Shown here in pieces: positions 49,997 to 58,849 of a stretch of DNA of 64,000 nt. Location: positions 11,191-75,190 of the forward strand of contig NZ_JBKHUI010000023.1 of assembly GCF_046569695.1 (NCBI RefSeq), in the 5' to 3' direction. The notes below the pieces were generated by a model. The model had not been told where the DNA came from. It saw only the letters and a program-made list of their open reading frames with translations, and did no database searches. How positions within the stretch are numbered: the stretch's first letter is position 1; each line of letters begins with the position of its first letter. A program made the position numbers and the translations under genes. Source of the stretch: Kluyvera sp046569695 (GTDB lineage: Bacteria; Pseudomonadota; Gammaproteobacteria; Enterobacterales; Enterobacteriaceae).

Positions 49997-50626
49997 ATGC
50001 TTTTATCCAGTCTGATAGCGATTGCAGCCGTATTAGTGATGGGCGTAATGAGCCCCGGCCCGAGTTTTATCTACGTGGCGCGAACCGCCGTGGTGCATTC
50101 CCGTATGCATGGTCTGGTGACAGCGCTGGGCACCGGCGTTGGCGCCGCGACGTTTGCGATGATGGCGATGCTGGGGCTGCAAAAGGTGCTTAACGCCGTG
50201 CCGGAACTGTTTATCGGCCTTAAAATTGCGGGCGGAGCCTACCTTATCTGGATGGGAATTAAAATATTCCGCGGCGCGCGCCAGCCAATGGCGGTAGCAG
50301 TAGGGGGCGAAAAACGGGAAATTTCCCTGTGGAAAGCATTTCGTGATGGCCTGCTCACCCAATTGAGCAACCCTAAAACGGCGATTGTTTTTGCCTCTAT
50401 TTTCACCGCGCTGCTGCCGGCCAATATTCCGACCGCGTTTTACTACATCGTGCCGGTAATGAGCTTTGTGATTGATGCGGGCTGGTACTCGCTGGTGGCG
50501 CTGGTGCTGTCGGCGGAAAAACCGCGTCGCGTTTATCTGCGCATAAAAGGCGCGGTAGACCGTACTTCTGCAACGGTTCTGGGCATTCTTGGCGTGAAGC
50601 TTATCTATACTTCCTTTTCGCGCTAG
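49997..50626 (+). CDS. LysE/RhtB-family amino-acid exporter
   Basis: The 209-residue protein has six helices and the motif M-S-P-G-P-S-F-I-Y-V-A-R near residue 18, plus L-S-N-P-K-T-A-I-V-F-A-S in mid-chain. It differs from LeuE encoded at 32.2 kb. GGGGGAGCG precedes the ATG. As third gene of the lyase/regulator unit it probably removes the same amino acid or its analogue. Confidence 0.85.
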   Translation: MLLSSLIAIAAVLVMGVMSPGPSFIYVARTAVVHSRMHGLVTALGTGVGAATFAMMAMLGLQKVLNAVPELFIGLKIAGGAYLIWMGIKIFRGARQPMAVAVGGEKREISLWKAFRDGLLTQLSNPKTAIVFASIFTALLPANIPTAFYYIVPVMSFVIDAGWYSLVALVLSAEKPRRVYLRIKGAVDRTSATVLGILGVKLIYTSFSR

Positions 50627-50684
50627 CGTGTCATTAAAGAATCATTTAAAATGCAACTTAACAAAATTTGATTAATTAAACTAA

Positions 50685-51689
50685 ATGCATAATAACGAGA
50701 ATGAAGCTCGGGTGCTTAATCTGCCCGTGGGCTACTTTGGGATGGTTCTGGGTACCATTGGAATGGGCTTCGCCTGGCGTTACGCCAGCACCATTCTGCC
50801 GGTAAGTCGTACCATTGGCGATGCGCTGGTGGTGCTTGCTATCGTGATGTGGGGGTTGTTGACGCTGGCTTTTCTGATGCGGGCGGTACGCTTTCCGTAT
50901 AGCCTCTGGCAGGAGATGCATCATCCCATCGCCAGCAGCTTTGTCAGCCTGTTTCCGGCGACGACTATGCTGGTAGCCATTGGTGTCACGCCGTGGGCAA
51001 GAACGCTGGCGCTAGCGCTGTTTGGAATTGGCGTCACGCTCCAGCTTAGCTATGCGGCCTGGCAAACCGCCGGGCTGTGGCGCGGTGAGCATCCGGCGGA
51101 TGCCACCACGCCGGGGCTCTATTTACCTACCGTTGCTAACAACTTTATTAGCGCGATGGCCTGCGGGGCGCTGGGCTTTAACGACGCCGGGCTGGTATTT
51201 CTTGGCGCAGGGGTTATCTCGTGGATTACGCTCGAGCCAGCCATCGTCCAGCGCTTACGCAGCGGCGGGGTGCTCTCCGTGCCGTTACGTACTTCGCTCG
51301 GCATTCAACTGGCCCCGGCGCTGGTGGCCTGTAACGCCTGGCTGAGTATCAACGGCGGCCATGCGGATGTGTTTGCCAAAATGCTGTTCGGCTACGGCCT
51401 GCTGCAGTTGCTATTTATGCTGCGCCTGATGCCCTGGTATCTACGCCAGGCATTTAACGCCTCGTTCTGGAGCTTCTCGTTCGGTATTTCCGCGCTGGCT
51501 TCCACTGGGCTGCATCTTGGCCACGCCAGCGGTTCTGGCTTTTTCCATAACCTGGCGCTGCCGCTATTTATTTTCACCAATATCGTGATTGGCCTGCTGC
51601 TGATTAAAACGCTGCTGTTGCTGCTTCAGGGTAAACTTTTGACCCGTGTTGCTCCGTCAACGCTGATAAAACCGAAGGATGAACAATGA
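50685..51689 (+). CDS. tehA: Tellurite-resistance/dicarboxylate-like transporter TehA
   Basis: The 334-residue SLAC1-family channel homologue is close to E. coli TehA (330): V-L-N-L-P-V-G-Y-F-G-M-V-L-G-T-I-G-M-G-F-A-W near the start, then V-S-L-F-P-A-T-T-M-L-V-A-I-G and the gating-Phe region S-F-W-S-F-S-F-G. Ten helices are expected. Its natural substrate is unclear. It overlaps tehB by four bases (ATGA). Confidence 0.94.
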   Translation: MHNNENEARVLNLPVGYFGMVLGTIGMGFAWRYASTILPVSRTIGDALVVLAIVMWGLLTLAFLMRAVRFPYSLWQEMHHPIASSFVSLFPATTMLVAIGVTPWARTLALALFGIGVTLQLSYAAWQTAGLWRGEHPADATTPGLYLPTVANNFISAMACGALGFNDAGLVFLGAGVISWITLEPAIVQRLRSGGVLSVPLRTSLGIQLAPALVACNAWLSINGGHADVFAKMLFGYGLLQLLFMLRLMPWYLRQAFNASFWSFSFGISALASTGLHLGHASGSGFFHNLALPLFIFTNIVIGLLLIKTLLLLLQGKLLTRVAPSTLIKPKDEQ

Positions 51690-52282
51690 CCACTCGTGAC
51701 GAAAACTACTTCACCGAAAAATATGGCCTGACCCGTACTCATTCCGACGTGCTGTATGCAGCAACGCAGGTTGCGCCGGGAAAAACGCTGGATCTTGGCT
51801 GCGGCAATGGGCGTAACAGCCTCTATCTGGCGGCAAACGGCTACGATGTGACGGCGTGGGATAAGAACCCGATGAGCATCCAGAACCTGCTGTCGATTCG
51901 CGAAGCGGAAGGGCTGGAAAACCTGCAGGCGGCGGTGAAAGATCTCAACACGCTGACCTTTGACGGTGAGTATGATTTCATTCTCTCCACGGTGGTGATG
52001 ATGTTCCTGGAGTCGAGCACCATCCCGCGTCTGATCCCCAATATGCAGCGCTGCACCAAACCGGGCGGTTACAACCTGATTGTCGCCGCAATGGATACCG
52101 ACGATTTCCCTTGCACCGTCGGTTTCCCGTTTGCTTTTAAAGCCGGTGAGCTGAAAAACTATTACGAAGGGTGGGATTTGCTGAAATATAACGAGGACGT
52201 CGGCGAACTTCATCGTACCGATGAAAACGGTAATCGCATCAAATTACGCTTCGCCACCCTGCTGGCACGCAAGAAATCATAA
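51686..52282 (+). CDS. tehB: Tellurite methyltransferase TehB
   Basis: The 198-residue SAM methyltransferase has D-L-G-C-G-N-G-R-N-S for SAM and is collinear with E. coli TehB (197), including Y-F-T-E-K-Y-G-L-T-x-T-H-S-D-V. It methylates tellurite and selenite to volatile or less toxic forms. It is the second gene of tehAB. Confidence 0.95.
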   Translation: MTTRDENYFTEKYGLTRTHSDVLYAATQVAPGKTLDLGCGNGRNSLYLAANGYDVTAWDKNPMSIQNLLSIREAEGLENLQAAVKDLNTLTFDGEYDFILSTVVMMFLESSTIPRLIPNMQRCTKPGGYNLIVAAMDTDDFPCTVGFPFAFKAGELKNYYEGWDLLKYNEDVGELHRTDENGNRIKLRFATLLARKKS

Positions 52283-52294
52283 CTAGTATCTATA

Positions 52295-52314
52295 TAACGG
52301 GCGCAAGCCCGTTA
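52295..52314 (+). terminator. Hairpin after tehB, possible terminator
   Basis: TAACGGGC and GCCCGTTA form a perfect eight-base stem with loop GCAA. Only a delayed T-run (GTTTTT at ~52326) follows, so termination is uncertain. Confidence 0.4.
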
Positions 52315-52428
52315 TACTGTGAATCGTTTTTGCGAATAATGAGAGCCCACCCCATTTTTGCCGCGACAAACTCCTGATTCATTTGCTATAACTTACTGGC
52401 ATTTGTGCATTTATCAGGGATTATTCTC

Positions 52429-53097
52429 ATGCGTACTCAAGCGTTTTTCAAAGCGGCGGCCCTTGTGGGCGTTCTGGTATTAGCGGGCTGTGCATCGAAG
52501 ACCACCACTCCCGAGCAATATTCAGGATTTTTAAAAGATTATTCTGGCCTGAAGGAAGCCACCACGGCGTCAGGAAAAACGGAACTGCGTTGGATCTCTC
52601 CGGACTACAAACCGGCTAACTACGCCAACGTTGTCTACAACCCGGTAACCTACTACCCGGTACCGAAGCCGACGACGCAGGTTGGGCAGAAAGCGCTGAC
52701 CGACATTCTGAACTACACCAATACCGAGCTGAAAAAAGCCATCAGTGAGCGTAAGCCGCTGGCGACGAAGGCTGGCCCGCATAGCCTGATCTTCCGCGGT
52801 GCGATTACCGCCGTTGACTCCAGCAAAGAAGGCCTGCAGTTCTACGAAGTGATCCCTATCGCGATGGTGGTTGCGGGTACTGAAGCGGCGACCGGCCACC
52901 GTACCATGAATACCAACCTCTATTTTGAAGGCGAACTGATTGACGCGGCGACGAATAAACCGGTCATTAAAGTGGTACGTAAAGGTGAGGGTAAAGACCT
53001 GTCTAATTCCAACGCTCAGCTGACGCTGGATACGTTGAAACAGGTTATCGATGATATGGCCATTGATGCCGTTAAATTCGATCCATCCCAGAAGTAA
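52429..53097 (+). CDS. ydcL: YdcL lipoprotein (DUF3313)
   Basis: From MRTQAFFKAA the protein has 222 residues, as in E. coli. The leader ends V-L-A-G-C, a lipobox, followed by A-S-K, so outer-membrane sorting is expected. Conserved blocks include Q-Y-S-G-F-L, Y-Y-P-V-P-K-P-T-T-Q-V-G-Q-K and L-I-F-R-G-A-I-T. No function is known. A terminator follows. Confidence 0.93.
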   Translation: MRTQAFFKAAALVGVLVLAGCASKTTTPEQYSGFLKDYSGLKEATTASGKTELRWISPDYKPANYANVVYNPVTYYPVPKPTTQVGQKALTDILNYTNTELKKAISERKPLATKAGPHSLIFRGAITAVDSSKEGLQFYEVIPIAMVVAGTEAATGHRTMNTNLYFEGELIDAATNKPVIKVVRKGEGKDLSNSNAQLTLDTLKQVIDDMAIDAVKFDPSQK

Positions 53098-53120
53098 TTT
53101 TACTTTCGGGTGAAAATGAA

Positions 53121-53155
53121 TAAAGGGCGACACGCAGGTGCCGCCCTTATTTTAT
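53121..53155. terminator. Terminator between ydcL and the DipZ-type gene
   Basis: AAGGGCG and CGCCCTT form the base of a stem around an internal hairpin-prone GACACGCAGGTGC, followed by ATTTTATT. It lies in the 62-bp gap between convergent genes. Confidence 0.7.
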
Positions 53156-53159
53156 TCAT

Positions 53160-54332
53160 TCATGCCCTGGCTTCTTTTAATAGTTGCGCAATTGCAGACT
53201 CCTGCTCGGCATAATTCCCTTCGCCAAAAAAGGTATAACGTAACTGCCCACGAGCGTCGAAAAGATAGTGGGCCGGCCAGTATTGATTCCCAAAAGCGCT
53301 CCAGATTTGGTAATTATTGTCGGTGACGACGGGATAGCTTATTCGCCATTTCTTTACCGCTTCCTGCACCGCGCTGAAATTTTTCTCATGCGGATATTCT
53401 GGCGTATGTACCCCAATCACCTCCAGCCCCTGCGGCCGATATTTTTCCGCCCACTCACGCACGTGCGGTAGCGTGTGCTGGCAGTTAATACAGTCGAAGG
53501 TCCAGAAATCGATCAGTACCACTTTGCCCTTGAGCGATTCGCTGGCGAGCGGTGCGCTGTTGATCCAGCCTGTACCGCCGCTCAACGGTGGTAGCGCGCT
53601 GTCGACAACCGGCTGGAGCTTCACCGGGGTGGCCGGAAGCCAGCCGACCAGATTTTTCTCCAGTTGTGCAGAAAGCCCTGTCGCCCCTTGCAGTACGCTG
53701 GTGGTACCGGAAGCAATGAGCGCCACGGAGGCCAGCATCGTTACCCCCGCTAGCTGTTTTAGCCGCTCGACCATCACCGTTCTGTTGCGTAGCCAGTGCA
53801 GCACGCGCTGCCCGCCGAGCCAGATCAAACCCAGCATGATGGCACAACCGCTACCGTAGGCGGCAAGCAGCACGCCTCCGGAGACGCTATTGCCCTGAAT
53901 GATGCCGAGACTCAGGATTGCCCCGAGTACCGGCCCTGCGCACGGTGCCCACAATAGCCCGGTGGCAATGCCCGCCAGCAGGGCGGCAATCACGCCACGA
54001 CGGCTCAGACTGCGGTCGTTCACCTGGTTTCCTAACCGCACCGCCGGGGCCATCAGCCGCTGGGCGAGGCGTGGTGAGATAAGCGACAGCGCCACCGCGC
54101 TAAGAAAGGCGAGCGCCAGCCAGCGGCCCGCCTGTGTGACCTGAGTGACCCAAACGCTGGCGACGGTGACCAGCAGCGACAGTAGGGTAAACATCACCAC
54201 CATCCCGGCGAGCATCGCCGCCAGATGCCGTTTTTGTCCTTTCACGCTGGCAAACAGAAACGGGATCACCGGCAGCGTGCAGGGGCTGAGTAGGGTCAAC
54301 ATCCCGCCGAGAAACGCGATAATAATAGCCAT
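53160..54332 (-). CDS. DipZ/CcdA-type thiol-disulfide transporter with thioredoxin-like domain
   Basis: The 390-residue protein (ATG 54332; ATG 54344 also possible) joins a six-helix CcdA/DsbD-like membrane domain with a periplasmic thioredoxin/TlpA-like domain from ~residue 250. The membrane cysteines are in L-S-P-C-T-L-P and W-A-P-C-A-G-P. The soluble pair is F-D-C-I-N-C-Q. It should pass electrons from cytosolic thioredoxin to periplasmic thiols, for cytochrome c maturation or oxidative repair. It has no N-terminal DsbD-alpha domain. It lies 99 bp downstream of a histidine-kinase gene on the same strand. Confidence 0.88.
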   Translation of the reverse strand: MAIIIAFLGGMLTLLSPCTLPVIPFLFASVKGQKRHLAAMLAGMVVMFTLLSLLVTVASVWVTQVTQAGRWLALAFLSAVALSLISPRLAQRLMAPAVRLGNQVNDRSLSRRGVIAALLAGIATGLLWAPCAGPVLGAILSLGIIQGNSVSGGVLLAAYGSGCAIMLGLIWLGGQRVLHWLRNRTVMVERLKQLAGVTMLASVALIASGTTSVLQGATGLSAQLEKNLVGWLPATPVKLQPVVDSALPPLSGGTGWINSAPLASESLKGKVVLIDFWTFDCINCQHTLPHVREWAEKYRPQGLEVIGVHTPEYPHEKNFSAVQEAVKKWRISYPVVTDNNYQIWSAFGNQYWPAHYLFDARGQLRYTFFGEGNYAEQESAIAQLLKEARA

Positions 54333-54431
54333 CAGACACCTCATATTAGTGAAGCCTGCCGAGCAGGCGATGAGGTGATTTAATCGTGCTGATGTCGTGG
54401 GAATGTGTCGGCAATCTGCCGTTTTGTCAGC

Positions 54432-55766
54432 TTAATTGTCGACGGATTCGTGAGATACATCAGGATACAAAGGCAGCAGAAGCCTCGCTGACAGGCCACC
54501 CTGCGGCCGGTTACTGAGCGTGAGTTTTCCCTGCAGGCGAACCGCGAGCTGCGAAGCGATAGCCAGCCCCAGCCCGGTGCCGCCGGTATGGCGGTTGCGC
54601 GATGATTCCAGCCGATAGAAGGGTTGCAGAACGGCTTCCAGCTCATGCTCAGGAATGCCCGGGCCGCTGTCGTCAATCTCAATGACCAGCCAGCGATCGT
54701 CGACGGGACTGAGAGTCAGCTGTGCGGTGTCGCCATACTTTAGGGCGTTATCGACAAGATTGGTGACGACTCGCCGCAGCGCCTGCGGGAAGGTGGTGAG
54801 CGGCATGGGATGTCCCGATGAAACGAACGTGACCGGATGCCCGGTATCGGTGTAATCACAGACCAGGGTATCCAGAAAGGCGTTGAGGTCGAGGCGCTGG
54901 CTCGGCTCCTGCACGCTTTCGGTGCTACGGGCGTAGGCGATACCTTCGCGCACCAGCCGGGTCATGGCATCGAGATCCTGCATCAGCTTTTCCTGCAATG
55001 CGGGCTCCTGCGCCATCTCCACCCGAAGCTTCATACGGGTGATAGGGGTTTGCAGGTCGTGGGAGATAGCGGCGAGGATCTGCGTGCGCTCTTTGAGATA
55101 GTGTTGAATGCGCGCCTGCATGGCGTTGAACGCCCGCGCGGTTTGCTGCACCTCCAGCGGGCCGCTCTCCCTCATTGGCTGTGGTGTGGTGGCCGCAGGT
55201 TCCAGAGTTTCAACCGCGCGGGTAAAGCGCCGTAACGGGCGCACCACCTGACGCACTGCCAGCCAGGCAAAAATCAGCAGCAGCAACGGCTGTGCGACCA
55301 GTACCGTTGGGAGCCAACGCGCCAGCGCAGGAAGCTGCGGGTACATGTCGATGGTGAGCGGTTGACCATCGCTCAAACGAAGGTGTGCCTGAATATGTTC
55401 CCGAGGGCCAGGCAGATGGCTGACGGTCAGGGCATATTTTTCCCCCAGCGCATTGTGCAGCGTTTGCACGATACTGCGCGTGCGCCAGCCGCTCGGCGCG
55501 GGGCCGGACTCGCCGCTTGAAATCAGGTACTGATAGTTACCCCGTGCCAGGCGGGGAAGCCAGGCATCGCGCTCGCTGGCGGGAAGTCGGTCGAGAATAG
55601 CCACGCTGGTGACAACATCGTTTTCCAGGGTGTTGAGCATCACGCTGCGTGCGCTGCTCATTCGCTCGTACAGCAGCAGCGACAGCGTCAGGCTGTTGGC
55701 CAACAGCAGGCCGCCAAGTACGATTAACACCAACTGATAGAGCAGGGATTTTGGCCATAGCCTCAT
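54432..55766 (-). CDS. Sensor histidine kinase (EnvZ/OmpR class)
   Basis: The 444-residue kinase has helices at ~8-33 and ~150-172 enclosing a ~115-residue periplasmic sensor. A HAMP domain, the phospho-acceptor His ~236 in A-A-I-S-H-D-L-Q-T-P, and an ATP-binding domain with N-L-V-D-N-A-L-K-Y-G, D-S-G-P-G-I and G-T-G-L-G-L-A-I follow. It overlaps its response-regulator gene by four bases. Signal unknown; the downstream DipZ gene suggests redox or envelope thiol stress. Confidence 0.9.
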   Translation of the reverse strand: MRLWPKSLLYQLVLIVLGGLLLANSLTLSLLLYERMSSARSVMLNTLENDVVTSVAILDRLPASERDAWLPRLARGNYQYLISSGESGPAPSGWRTRSIVQTLHNALGEKYALTVSHLPGPREHIQAHLRLSDGQPLTIDMYPQLPALARWLPTVLVAQPLLLLIFAWLAVRQVVRPLRRFTRAVETLEPAATTPQPMRESGPLEVQQTARAFNAMQARIQHYLKERTQILAAISHDLQTPITRMKLRVEMAQEPALQEKLMQDLDAMTRLVREGIAYARSTESVQEPSQRLDLNAFLDTLVCDYTDTGHPVTFVSSGHPMPLTTFPQALRRVVTNLVDNALKYGDTAQLTLSPVDDRWLVIEIDDSGPGIPEHELEAVLQPFYRLESSRNRHTGGTGLGLAIASQLAVRLQGKLTLSNRPQGGLSARLLLPLYPDVSHESVDN

Positions 55767-56500
55767 TCGCGGTGTTCCCGAATTTCAACCGCCATTGCCA
55801 AAACGTAACCTTCGCTGCGCACGGTTTTGATATAGGCCGGTTCGCGGGCGTCGTCGTTCAGGCGCTGGCGCAGTCGGCTGACCAGAAGATCGATGGAGCG
55901 TTCGAACAGCTCCGCGTCGCGCCCCTGGGTCAGGCTGAGCAACTGGTCGCGGCTTAATACGCGCTGCGGATGATCGACAAACACGCGCAGCAGACGGTAT
56001 TCCGCACCGCTTAGCGCCACCGCCAGACCATTGTTGTCTAGCAGGTGGCGAGCGGCGGTATCGAGTAGCCAGTCGCCAAAGGCAATCAGACGCCCGGTTT
56101 CGGTTATCTGCAAATTGGGTGGCAGAGCGCGGTAGCGGCGTAGAATTGCCTTAATGCGCGCCAGCAGTTCACGAGCAACAAATGGCTTCACCAGATAGTC
56201 ATCGGCGCCCATTTCCAACCCCAGAATGCGGTCTGCGTCATCGCCGCGCGCGGTCAGCATCAGTACCGGAACGTTCTGACGATCGTTGCGCAGCTGGCGG
56301 CAAAGCGTTAGCCCATCGTCGCCGGGCATCATGATATCCAGCACCACTAAGTCGACCTGATTGCCGCTCATATAGGCGCGCATCGCCTTGCCGTTGCTGG
56401 CCCCTGTTGCCCGGTAACCTGATTTCTGCAGATAGTCGACGACCAGCTCACGGATGTCGTGGTCGTCGTCCACCACCAGGATATTGTCGATATGTTCCAT
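55763..56500 (-). CDS. OmpR-family response regulator
   Basis: The 245-residue protein has a receiver domain with D11-D13 and phospho-acceptor D55 in V-V-L-D-I-M-M-P-G-D-D-G, the conserved Lys in L-V-K-P-F and a winged-helix output (R-L-L-R-V-F-V-D-H-P-Q-R-V-L-S-R; Y-I-K-T-V-R-S-E-G-Y). CTGGAGAATAC precedes the ATG. First gene of the regulator-kinase pair, perhaps extending to the DipZ gene. Confidence 0.92.
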   Translation of the reverse strand: MEHIDNILVVDDDHDIRELVVDYLQKSGYRATGASNGKAMRAYMSGNQVDLVVLDIMMPGDDGLTLCRQLRNDRQNVPVLMLTARGDDADRILGLEMGADDYLVKPFVARELLARIKAILRRYRALPPNLQITETGRLIAFGDWLLDTAARHLLDNNGLAVALSGAEYRLLRVFVDHPQRVLSRDQLLSLTQGRDAELFERSIDLLVSRLRQRLNDDAREPAYIKTVRSEGYVLAMAVEIREHRE

Positions 56501-56538
56501 GTATTCTCCAGAAAAAGGGCTTAGGGGCCGTCACCTGC

Positions 56539-57540
56539 TTACAGCTTATCGGCATCAACCACTGCCGTGGTGAAATCAGCTGGGGCTTCCTGCGGCGGGT
56601 TATGGCCGACGTGGGCGCCGAAGGTACGATGTTCATACTTGCCGGTAAAGTGCGCGGCGTAGGTTTTCGGGTCCGGGTGCGGTGCGCCGTTATTACCGCC
56701 TTCAATCGTTATCGTCGGTACGGTTATCGGCGGCAGCGTCGCCAGCTTCTGCTCATATTTATCATATTTTGCTTCGCCTTTTTCCAGCCCCTGACGCCAG
56801 CGGTAGTTGCTGAGGGTTATCGCCACATGGTCAGGGTTATCCAGCGATGCGGCGCTGGTATTGAAGGTGCTGTCGCTAAATTTCCAGTCCGGCGAGGCCT
56901 GCTGCCAGATAAGTCTGGCGAAGTCTTGGGTGTGCTTTGCATAGCCTGCCTGGCCGCGTGGCGTGGCGAAATAGAACTGATACCACCATTGCAGTTCCGC
57001 TTTCGGCGGCAGCGGCTGTTCGCCGATTTTCTGGCTGCTGATCAGATAGCCGCTTACGGAAACCAGCGATTTCACGCGTTCCGGCCACAGCGCCGCGACG
57101 ATATCGGCGGTGCGTGCGCCCCAGTCGTATCCGGCAAAATCGGCCTGCTTGATGTTTAATGCGTCCATCAGCGCCACAATATCGGCCGCCATGGCGGAAG
57201 GCTGCCCGTTACGCGGCGTGTTGGCGGAGAGAAAACGAGTGCTCCCGTAGCCACGAAGGTGAGGGACAATCACCCGAAAACCTTTGCGGGCAAGCGCTGG
57301 AGCCACTTCCGCGTAGCTGTTGATATCGTACGGCCAGCCGTGAAGTAAGATAACCGGTTGCCCGTCGCGGGGACCAATATCGACGTAGCCGACGTCGAGT
57401 ACGCCGGCGTGAATCTGATGAACCGTTTTGAACTCGCTGGCGTAGTCGGTTGCGGCCAGTACGGGCAGCGCAGAGGCCATCAGCAGAGAGGCCAGACACA
57501 GACGGTGAAAGCGGGATACGGAAGTGGCTGAAGCGTTCAT
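56539..57540 (-). CDS. Exported epoxide-hydrolase/haloalkane-dehalogenase-like alpha/beta-hydrolase
   Basis: The 333-residue enzyme has a Sec leader ending L-P-V-L-A-A. The oxyanion motif is H-G-W-P, the nucleophile is Asp in G-Y-D-W-G-A (not Ser), and the C-terminal His is in H-V-G-H-N-P-P-Q-E-A-P. Asp-type nucleophiles mark epoxide hydrolases and dehalogenases. The ring-opening tyrosine may be in Y-W-Y or Q-F-Y-F. CAGGAG precedes the ATG. It lies 38 bp upstream of the response-regulator start on the same strand, so it may head that operon. Confidence 0.85.
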   Translation of the reverse strand: MNASATSVSRFHRLCLASLLMASALPVLAATDYASEFKTVHQIHAGVLDVGYVDIGPRDGQPVILLHGWPYDINSYAEVAPALARKGFRVIVPHLRGYGSTRFLSANTPRNGQPSAMAADIVALMDALNIKQADFAGYDWGARTADIVAALWPERVKSLVSVSGYLISSQKIGEQPLPPKAELQWWYQFYFATPRGQAGYAKHTQDFARLIWQQASPDWKFSDSTFNTSAASLDNPDHVAITLSNYRWRQGLEKGEAKYDKYEQKLATLPPITVPTITIEGGNNGAPHPDPKTYAAHFTGKYEHRTFGAHVGHNPPQEAPADFTTAVVDADKL

Positions 57541-57720
57541 GAATTTCTCCTGGACAGAGGCTTGATATCATCAAATCAAAAACGATAGCGAACGAAGTAT
57601 AGGCGGCTATCGCGACCTGATAATAAAAACAGCCGGACGTGTCGAGGATGTGTGGGATTGCGGGGATTTTGCCAGCCACTGTATCCGGAGAGAGGAGAGA
57701 TACAGTGTGATACAAACAAA

Positions 57721-57771
57721 CGGTCGGGCTACATGTAATATCGTAGCCCGACCGAGCAAAGCGACGCCGGG
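57721..57771. repeat. REP-like hairpin (GTAGCCCG family)
   Basis: CGGTCGGGCTAC at 57721-57732 and GTAGCCCGACCG at 57743-57754 are perfect 12-base arms around a ten-base loop. GAGCAAAGCGACGCCGGGA follows, as in the 40.2-kb repeat. It lies beside the stop of the EamA gene. Confidence 0.8.
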
Positions 57772-57772
57772 A

Positions 57773-58672
57773 TCACGCCCGACTTAAAAACGGCACGCGC
57801 CACATTTCCGGTTTGGCAAACATCACCAGATTCCCCAGCAGAATCAGCACCAGTCCCACCACCGCGTTCGCATGCCACTGGTAGCCCTCGTACATTGTCG
57901 ACAGCGTGAGCGCGACCAGCGGGAACAGCAGCGTACTGTAGGCGGCGTTGCTGGCGCCGATACGCCCGACCAGGGTGAAATAGACGCCAAACGCAATCAC
58001 CGAACCGAAGATCGCCAGATAGAACAGCGCGCCCATATAGCTCACCGTCCACTGTGGGGTGAAATCATCACCGCGCAGCAGGGCGATAACGCCGATGATA
58101 ATGGTGCCGTAGAACATCGCCCAGGTGTTGGTGGTCAGCGTCTCCAGGCCACGGCGCTGGTGGCGCATGCTGAGCATATTCCCCAGCGAAAAGCCGTAGG
58201 TCCCGAGCGCGCTGAGTAAAATCCCGGCCAGCAGCGTGCTGCTCATGCCTACCGCCTGCAGATCCTCCCAGAAGAGGGTGACGATGCCACACAACCCCAG
58301 CAGCGCGGCAAGGTAGAAGCGCTTCGGCGGCGTTTGACGGAAGAAGATAAAGCTGTTGATGGCGTTAAACAGCACCGCCATGGAGAAAATCACCGATTCG
58401 AGGCCGGTGTTAATCCATTTTGCGGCGGTATAAAAACAGAGGAAGTTAAAACCGAATACGCAGCAGCCCTGCACGATGCAGAATAGGTGATCGCGCAGCG
58501 CCAGCGGACGTAGACGCCGCAGACTCAGCAAAATGGTCATCATGGTGAGGCTGGCAATGGCAAAGCGCCAGAAAATCGAAACCGCCTCAGGAACCGGGCC
58601 CTGCTGTAAAAAGATGGCAATCCAGGTGGTTCCCCAGATAACAACGACCAGAGCATAGAGCAGCGCGTTCAT
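57773..58672 (-). CDS. EamA-family drug/metabolite exporter
   Basis: The 299-residue protein from ATG 58672 (GAGGAATG upstream; an adjacent ATG at 58675 adds one Met) has ten helices in two EamA halves, with V-V-I-W-G-T-T-W-I-A at the start and P-L-V-A-L-T-L-S-T-M-Y-E-G in the second half. Members export amino acids, purines or drugs. It is divergent from an AraC gene that probably controls it. Confidence 0.85.
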   Translation of the reverse strand: MNALLYALVVVIWGTTWIAIFLQQGPVPEAVSIFWRFAIASLTMMTILLSLRRLRPLALRDHLFCIVQGCCVFGFNFLCFYTAAKWINTGLESVIFSMAVLFNAINSFIFFRQTPPKRFYLAALLGLCGIVTLFWEDLQAVGMSSTLLAGILLSALGTYGFSLGNMLSMRHQRRGLETLTTNTWAMFYGTIIIGVIALLRGDDFTPQWTVSYMGALFYLAIFGSVIAFGVYFTLVGRIGASNAAYSTLLFPLVALTLSTMYEGYQWHANAVVGLVLILLGNLVMFAKPEMWRVPFLSRA

Positions 58673-58849
58673 CATTCCTCGCAAAATCACAATGAAAAAC
58701 ACAGTGTGCGGGGATACGACGCGCGGCGCTTGCAGAAGGCTGCGGGGGACTTGCATATTCTTGCGGTTTTTTTGCTGCTGGCGCGCTGAGAACGCTAGAT
58801 TCTGGGGACGACAGCCCCTAGACTGCAGATATCGATAATCGTGATAGAT

